Positions 6,900-10,353 of a stretch of 10,353 nucleotides of DNA are shown here, in pieces. The first letter of the stretch is position 1; every line of letters starts with the position of its first letter. The notes beneath the pieces were generated by a model. That model was not told the origin of the DNA. It did no database searches and worked only from the letters and a program-made list of their open reading frames with translations. Location: contig VYCX01000162.1 in assembly GCA_009843725.1 (NCBI GenBank), forward strand, positions 1 to 10,353. Direction: 5' to 3'. The translations under genes and the position numbers were made by a program. Origin of the DNA: Boseongicola sp. SB0675_bin_26 (lineage in GTDB: Bacteria; Pseudomonadota; Alphaproteobacteria; Rhodobacterales; Rhodobacteraceae).

Positions 6900-8993
6900 C
6901 TAGCGCCCTCCCGCTATGGTCATCCAGGTGATGAACACGAGGATGCCAAGCACCATCCAGAATGCGTAGGTGAAGATGTATCCCGACTGGGCCCGCCCGG
7001 CGAGCCGCGTGAAGTAAGGCACGACACCCATCGCGACGCCGTGCAGGATCCCGTCGATCGCGCCAAGGTCCCCTCTCCGCCAGAGAAAGCGGCCGATGGC
7101 CTTGGCCGGCCTGACAAGTGCATGGTCGTACAACTCGTCGAAATACCACTTGTTCAGGAGGAACTGGTAGAGCGGGGCTTGGTTGGCGGCGAGTTTCGCG
7201 GGCAGGTCGGTCCGCCGGACATAGAACAGGAACGCCAGGGCGAACCCGATCAGCATCGCGAAAAAGGGTGAGAGCTTTACCCAGACCGGAACATAGTGCG
7301 CGTCGTGCAGCACGTGGTTGTCCGGCGCCATGTAGATCGCGCCCTGCCCGGGCAACGCAGCCTCGCCGGAAGCGTGATCCTCTCCGCTGGCGCCAACCTG
7401 CTCATCGGCCGCAAGTGCCGCGCCAATCATGACGACTTGGGCATGTTCCTCGCCCGTGGCGATGCCAAACCACTCCTGAACCCTTTGCTCGCTGCCAAAA
7501 AACGGCTTGTACCAGACCATCCCGGCAAGGATCGCTCCCAGCGCGAGGACGCCCAATGGAACCGTCATGCTGGCCGGGCTCTCGTGAACATGCGCATGTG
7601 CATGCATGTCGCCCCTCGGTTCGCCGTAGAAAGTCATGAAGAGGAGACGCCAGCTGTAGAAACTGGTGAACGCGGCGGCAACCACCAGCGCCCAGAAGGC
7701 AAACGAGGCGGCGTCCGTACCGCCCGCGAAGGCGCTTTCGATCACGGCATCCTTCGAGAGGAATCCCGCAAACCCGATCCCCGTCAACGGAATGCCGACT
7801 CCGGTTATCGCCAGCGTCCCGATCATCATGGCCCAAAACGTGTAGGGCATCCTGGTCCTGAGACCGCCGTAGTTCCGCATGTCCTGCTCGTGATGCATCC
7901 CGGTAATGACGGAGCCGGCCCCAAGAAAGAGCATCCCCTTGAAGAATGCGTGCGTGAACAGGTGGAACATCGCGACGCTGTAGACGCCGACGCCGGCGGC
8001 GACGAACATGTAGCCAAGCTGCGAGCAGGTCGAGTACGCGATCACGCGCTTGATGTCGTTCTGCACGAGACCCACGGTCGCGGCAAAGAATGCCGTGATC
8101 GCGCCGATATAGACGATGACGCTCTGCGTCCAGTCGGCAAACTCCATCAGAGGGGACATGCGGCAGACCAGGAAGACGCCCGCCGTAACCATCGTCGCGG
8201 CGTGAATCAGCGCTGACACCGGAGTTGGACCTTCCATCGCATCGGGCAACCACGTGTGAAGGATGAACTGCGCCGACTTGCCCATGGCGCCTACGAACAG
8301 GAGGAAGCAGACAAGCTCGATCGCGGGCCAGGTCGTCCAGAGGAAGGTCACTTCCCTTTCCGCGAGATCCGGGGCGGCCGCGAAGATGTCCGTGAAGCTG
8401 ATCGAGTCAACCATGAAGAAGAGCGCAAAGATGCCCAGCGCAAACCCGAAATCCCCGACACGATTGACGATGAACGCCTTGATCGCCGCCGCATTGGCGC
8501 TCGGCTTCCGGAAATAGAACCCGATCAGCAAGTAGGAGGCGAGGCCCACGCCTTCCCATCCGAAGAACATCTGGGCCAGGTTGTCCGCCGTCACCAGGGT
8601 CAGCATCGCGAAGGTGAAGAACGAGAGATAGGCGAAGAAGCGCGGGCGATACGATTCCCTCTCCTCGTCGAAGTTCTCGTCATGCGCCATGTAGCCGAAG
8701 CTGTACAGATGCACCAAGGCGGAAACGGTCGTGATCACGACCAGCATGATCACGGTCAGCCGATCAAGCCTGATTGCCCAGTCCGTCGCGAGGGAACCGC
8801 TCTCGATCCATGGCAGGACATGCGTGAACCGGGTCTCGCCGTCAAACCCGAGAAACACGATCCAGCTCAGCGCGCACGCGACGAACAGAAGTGCGGTCGA
8901 AACCGATTGCGCGGCAGTCTCCCCCATGATGCGCCAGCCGAATCCGCAAAGCAGGGCGCCAACCAACGGGGCAAAGAGGATGATCGTTTCCAT
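6900..8993 (-). CDS. nuoL: NADH-quinone oxidoreductase subunit L
   Basis: This 697-residue subunit is the outermost pump of the complex I membrane arm. It ends in the long lateral helix that runs along the arm and a final anchoring helix. Conserved charges are seen at about E147 (FGWEGVG), K239 ([35 protein letters not shown]), K352 (HAFFKGMLF) and K414 ([12 protein letters not shown]). The protein is longer than E. coli NuoL (about 613 residues). Much of the extra length is a polar region after about residue 460, including a His-rich stretch ([11 protein letters not shown]) and an acidic loop near 515-545, before the lateral helix (about 600-665). ATG 8993 is chosen to give METIILF. The GTG just upstream at 8996 sits better relative to GGGG in the nuoK end and is an equally possible start. 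Confidence 0.96.
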   Translation of the reverse strand: METIILFAPLVGALLCGFGWRIMGETAAQSVSTALLFVACALSWIVFLGFDGETRFTHVLPWIESGSLATDWAIRLDRLTVIMLVVITTVSALVHLYSFGYMAHDENFDEERESYRPRFFAYLSFFTFAMLTLVTADNLAQMFFGWEGVGLASYLLIGFYFRKPSANAAAIKAFIVNRVGDFGFALGIFALFFMVDSISFTDIFAAAPDLAEREVTFLWTTWPAIELVCFLLFVGAMGKSAQFILHTWLPDAMEGPTPVSALIHAATMVTAGVFLVCRMSPLMEFADWTQSVIVYIGAITAFFAATVGLVQNDIKRVIAYSTCSQLGYMFVAAGVGVYSVAMFHLFTHAFFKGMLFLGAGSVITGMHHEQDMRNYGGLRTRMPYTFWAMMIGTLAITGVGIPLTGIGFAGFLSKDAVIESAFAGGTDAASFAFWALVVAAAFTSFYSWRLLFMTFYGEPRGDMHAHAHVHESPASMTVPLGVLALGAILAGMVWYKPFFGSEQRVQEWFGIATGEEHAQVVMIGAALAADEQVGASGEDHASGEAALPGQGAIYMAPDNHVLHDAHYVPVWVKLSPFFAMLIGFALAFLFYVRRTDLPAKLAANQAPLYQFLLNKWYFDELYDHALVRPAKAIGRFLWRRGDLGAIDGILHGVAMGVVPYFTRLAGRAQSGYIFTYAFWMVLGILVFITWMTIAGGR
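6906..6911 (-). promoter_or_regulatory. Shine-Dalgarno site of nuoM
   Basis: GGAGGG on the minus strand lies nine bases before the nuoM ATG, inside the final codons of nuoL (IAGGR). Confidence 0.65.
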
Positions 8994-9000
8994 CACGCGT

Positions 9001-9306
9001 CTACCCCTTCATCACGTTGACGTCTTCGACATCAATGGTGCCGCGGTTCCTGAAGAAGCACACGAGGATCGCGAGCCCGATGGCGGCCTCGGCGGCGGCA
9101 ACGGTAAGGACGAAGAGCGTGAAGACCTGCCCAGTGAGATTGCCCTGATAGGCGGAAAACGCGACCAGGTTGATGTTGACCGAAAGCAGCATGAGCTCGA
9201 TGGACATCAGGAGGATGATCACGTTCTTCCGGTTCAGGAAAATGCCGAAGATCCCGGTGACGAACAACGCTGCCGCGACGATAAGATAGTGTTCCAGTCC
9301 GATCAT
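9001..9306 (-). CDS. nuoK: NADH-quinone oxidoreductase subunit K
   Basis: This 101-residue protein with three transmembrane helices is homologous to mitochondrial ND4L. The two buried glutamates needed for proton transfer in E. coli NuoK are present at E37 (MSIELML) and E73 ([11 protein letters not shown]), on helices 2 and 3. The length is the family norm. ATG 9306 has GAGGG close upstream (9311-9315). The gene follows nuoJ after a 58-base gap that holds a stem-loop, and it is followed by nuoL only a few bases downstream. Confidence 0.97.
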   Translation of the reverse strand: MIGLEHYLIVAAALFVTGIFGIFLNRKNVIILLMSIELMLLSVNINLVAFSAYQGNLTGQVFTLFVLTVAAAEAAIGLAILVCFFRNRGTIDVEDVNVMKG

Positions 9307-9323
9307 TCGTCCCTCGCTGAATG

Positions 9324-9356
9324 CTGTCCGGCCCGGAGGATGCCGGCGTCGGACAG
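9324..9356 (-). other. Stem-loop in the nuoJ-nuoK gap
   Basis: The arms CTGTCCG (9324-9330) and CGGACAG (9350-9356) pair perfectly over 7 bp. Inside them a second CCGG/CCGG pairing closes on a small loop with a few unpaired bases. The structure fills most of the 58-base gap between nuoJ and nuoK. No T-run follows it on the coding strand, so it does not look like a terminator. It could protect or process the operon mRNA, but that is inference. Confidence 0.45.
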
Positions 9357-9364
9357 AGAGCGCT

Positions 9365-9976
9365 TCACAGGCCCTGCCCTGGCTTGACGTCCTTCAGTTC
9401 GATCGTCGCCGACGGATCCCGATGCATTTGCTGAACCACGTCCTGCCGCTTGACGTGCTCGCGGTGGCGAAGTGTCAGCACGATCGCGCCCACCATGGCC
9501 ACCAGCAGGATCAGGCCCGCAAGCTGGAACAGGAGGAAATACTTGTCATAGAGGATGCGGCCGAGCGCGTCCGTGTTGTGCACGCCCCCGCCCGCAACGG
9601 AATCCGGGCGCTCGGCAAGAGCCACCCCCTCGGCAGCGGTCCAGACCCCCAGAGCCATGCCAAGCTGCATCAGGATCACGACTCCGATCAGGAGCGCCAG
9701 CGGCATGTACCGCGCCAGTTCCGCCTTCAATTCGGCAAAATCCACGTCCAGCATCATGACCACGAACAGGAACAGCACCGCCACGGCGCCGACATAGACG
9801 ATGACCAGCAGCATGGCGACGAATTCGGCGCCCAGAAGCACGAACAGACCGGCCGCCGACAGAAAGGACAGGATCAGCCAGAGCACCGAATGGACCGGGT
9901 TCCGGGCGACGACGGTGAAGACACCGCCGGCAATGCAGGCTGCGGCAAAGAGGTAGAAGGCCAGGACCTGCGCCAT
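9365..9976 (-). CDS. nuoJ: NADH-quinone oxidoreductase subunit J
   Basis: This 203-residue membrane subunit is homologous to mitochondrial ND6. It has five hydrophobic helices: about 5-22, 30-48, 53-76, 92-112 and 147-168. The third helix holds the conserved [14 protein letters not shown] segment with Y61, the region that forms the pi-bulge linking quinone reduction to pumping. A polar C-terminal tail follows the last helix. The start at [10 protein letters not shown] is set by GGAGGG nine bases upstream (9986-9991) and by the TGATG overlap with the preceding gene. The frame is open further upstream, but that sequence is polar and lies inside the neighbouring gene. Confidence 0.96.
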   Translation of the reverse strand: MAQVLAFYLFAAACIAGGVFTVVARNPVHSVLWLILSFLSAAGLFVLLGAEFVAMLLVIVYVGAVAVLFLFVVMMLDVDFAELKAELARYMPLALLIGVVILMQLGMALGVWTAAEGVALAERPDSVAGGGVHNTDALGRILYDKYFLLFQLAGLILLVAMVGAIVLTLRHREHVKRQDVVQQMHRDPSATIELKDVKPGQGL

Positions 9977-10353
9977 CAGTCGCCGCCCTCCGTTCCTGGC
10001 TTCATTGCCGAATTCGCCAGTGCCATCGCCCTCGACATGGCGGGAACGCCGCAAAAGACGCCCATCACCGCGATCGTCTCAGCGACCTGCTGCTTCGTGG
10101 CCCCTGCTTCAATGGCGTGACGCACGGTCAGTCGGATCTGGGCGTCCGCCTGGGCGCCGAGCATTGTCAGCGCGCCAAGGGTCAGGAGAAGCTTTGTCTT
10201 CGCATCCAGGCCATCGGGATTGAAGGTCTTTCCCATGACGGCTTCCATCACTTCCCTTGGCATCGTCGGCCATAACGACTCGAAGGCCGTCGGAGAGAAG
10301 GATTCGAGCGCGGGATTGATCGACCTTGCCCAGTCCCGGCTCATCGAGAGCAT
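9976..10353 (-). CDS. Carboxymuconolactone decarboxylase (CMD/AhpD-like) family protein
   Basis: The 125 residues form a small all-helical protein. The core is [62 protein letters not shown], the usual CMD-family pattern, with H79 and C101. The CxxC pair of AhpD peroxidase partners is absent, so an AhpD-type redox role is unlikely and the function is unknown. The gene is coupled to nuoJ by a TGATG overlap and therefore probably shares the complex I transcript. As I recall, related bacteria carry such a gene between nuoI and nuoJ; nuoI would lie just to the right, outside the window. An ATG sits exactly at the window edge (10353) and another at 10344, so the true start may be either or lie beyond the edge. 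Confidence 0.85.
   Translation of the reverse strand: MLSMSRDWARSINPALESFSPTAFESLWPTMPREVMEAVMGKTFNPDGLDAKTKLLLTLGALTMLGAQADAQIRLTVRHAIEAGATKQQVAETIAVMGVFCGVPAMSRAMALANSAMKPGTEGGD
9986..9991 (-). promoter_or_regulatory. Shine-Dalgarno site of nuoJ
   Basis: GGAGGG on the minus strand lies nine bases before the nuoJ ATG, inside the end of the CMD-family gene (TEGGD). It supports the start at 9976 over upstream in-frame candidates. Confidence 0.7.

Noticed and set aside
5343..7271. 642-codon open frame on the plus strand opposite nuoM and the end of nuoL
   Set aside because: It encodes a polar, Arg/Asp/Glu/His/Gln-rich sequence that is the complement of hydrophobic membrane codons. The minus strand carries intact nuoM and nuoL.
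1..10353. CRISPR array, tRNA or rRNA genes
   Set aside because: No regularly spaced direct repeats, no tRNA-like cloverleaf and no rRNA sequence were seen by reading the window.

Overview
The window most likely comes from an alphaproteobacterium of the Rhodobacterales (Roseobacter/Paracoccus type). The reasons are the high GC content, the proton-pumping complex I genes in the order J-K-L-M-N followed directly by a biotin ligase gene, a small carboxymuconolactone-decarboxylase-like gene inside the complex I operon, and a long FAD/GcvT-type methylamine dehydrogenase. This assignment is from gene content and order alone; no database search was possible.

Left end (1-432, + strand): the right-hand end of an IS200/IS605-like (ISC-type) element. 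It carries the C-terminal part of an IscB protein, the RNA-guided nuclease family of the OMEGA systems that is related to the ancestor of Cas9. The frame is intact from the window edge. A two-tier palindrome at 383-424 looks like the subterminal hairpin of the element. The nuclease catalytic domains and the expected guide RNA would lie to the left, outside the window.

Region 433-2868 (+): a complete dimethylglycine/sarcosine-dehydrogenase-like flavoenzyme. Its ATG overlaps the last base of the iscB-frame stop codon, so the element ends within about 10 bases of this start and has displaced any native upstream leader. Region 2869-3079 is a convergent intergenic stretch with one 32-codon ORF that I cannot identify.

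Region 3080-10353 (- strand): a tightly packed operon, read right to left: CMD-family gene, nuoJ, nuoK, nuoL, nuoM, nuoN, birA. Stop/start overlaps (CMD/nuoJ and nuoM/nuoN) and a 3-base gap (nuoL/nuoM) suggest translational coupling. The Nuo proteins are membrane-arm subunits of NADH:quinone oxidoreductase. L, M and N are the three antiporter-like pumps and keep their key Glu and Lys residues; J and K form part of the link to the quinone module. BirA attaches biotin to carboxylases and is a frequent neighbour of this cluster rather than a complex I part. The only gap inside the nuo section that carries visible structure is a stem-loop between nuoJ and nuoK.

The most interesting part is the left end: an IscB element docked exactly on the start codon of a metabolic gene. 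The complex I section is ordinary and well conserved.
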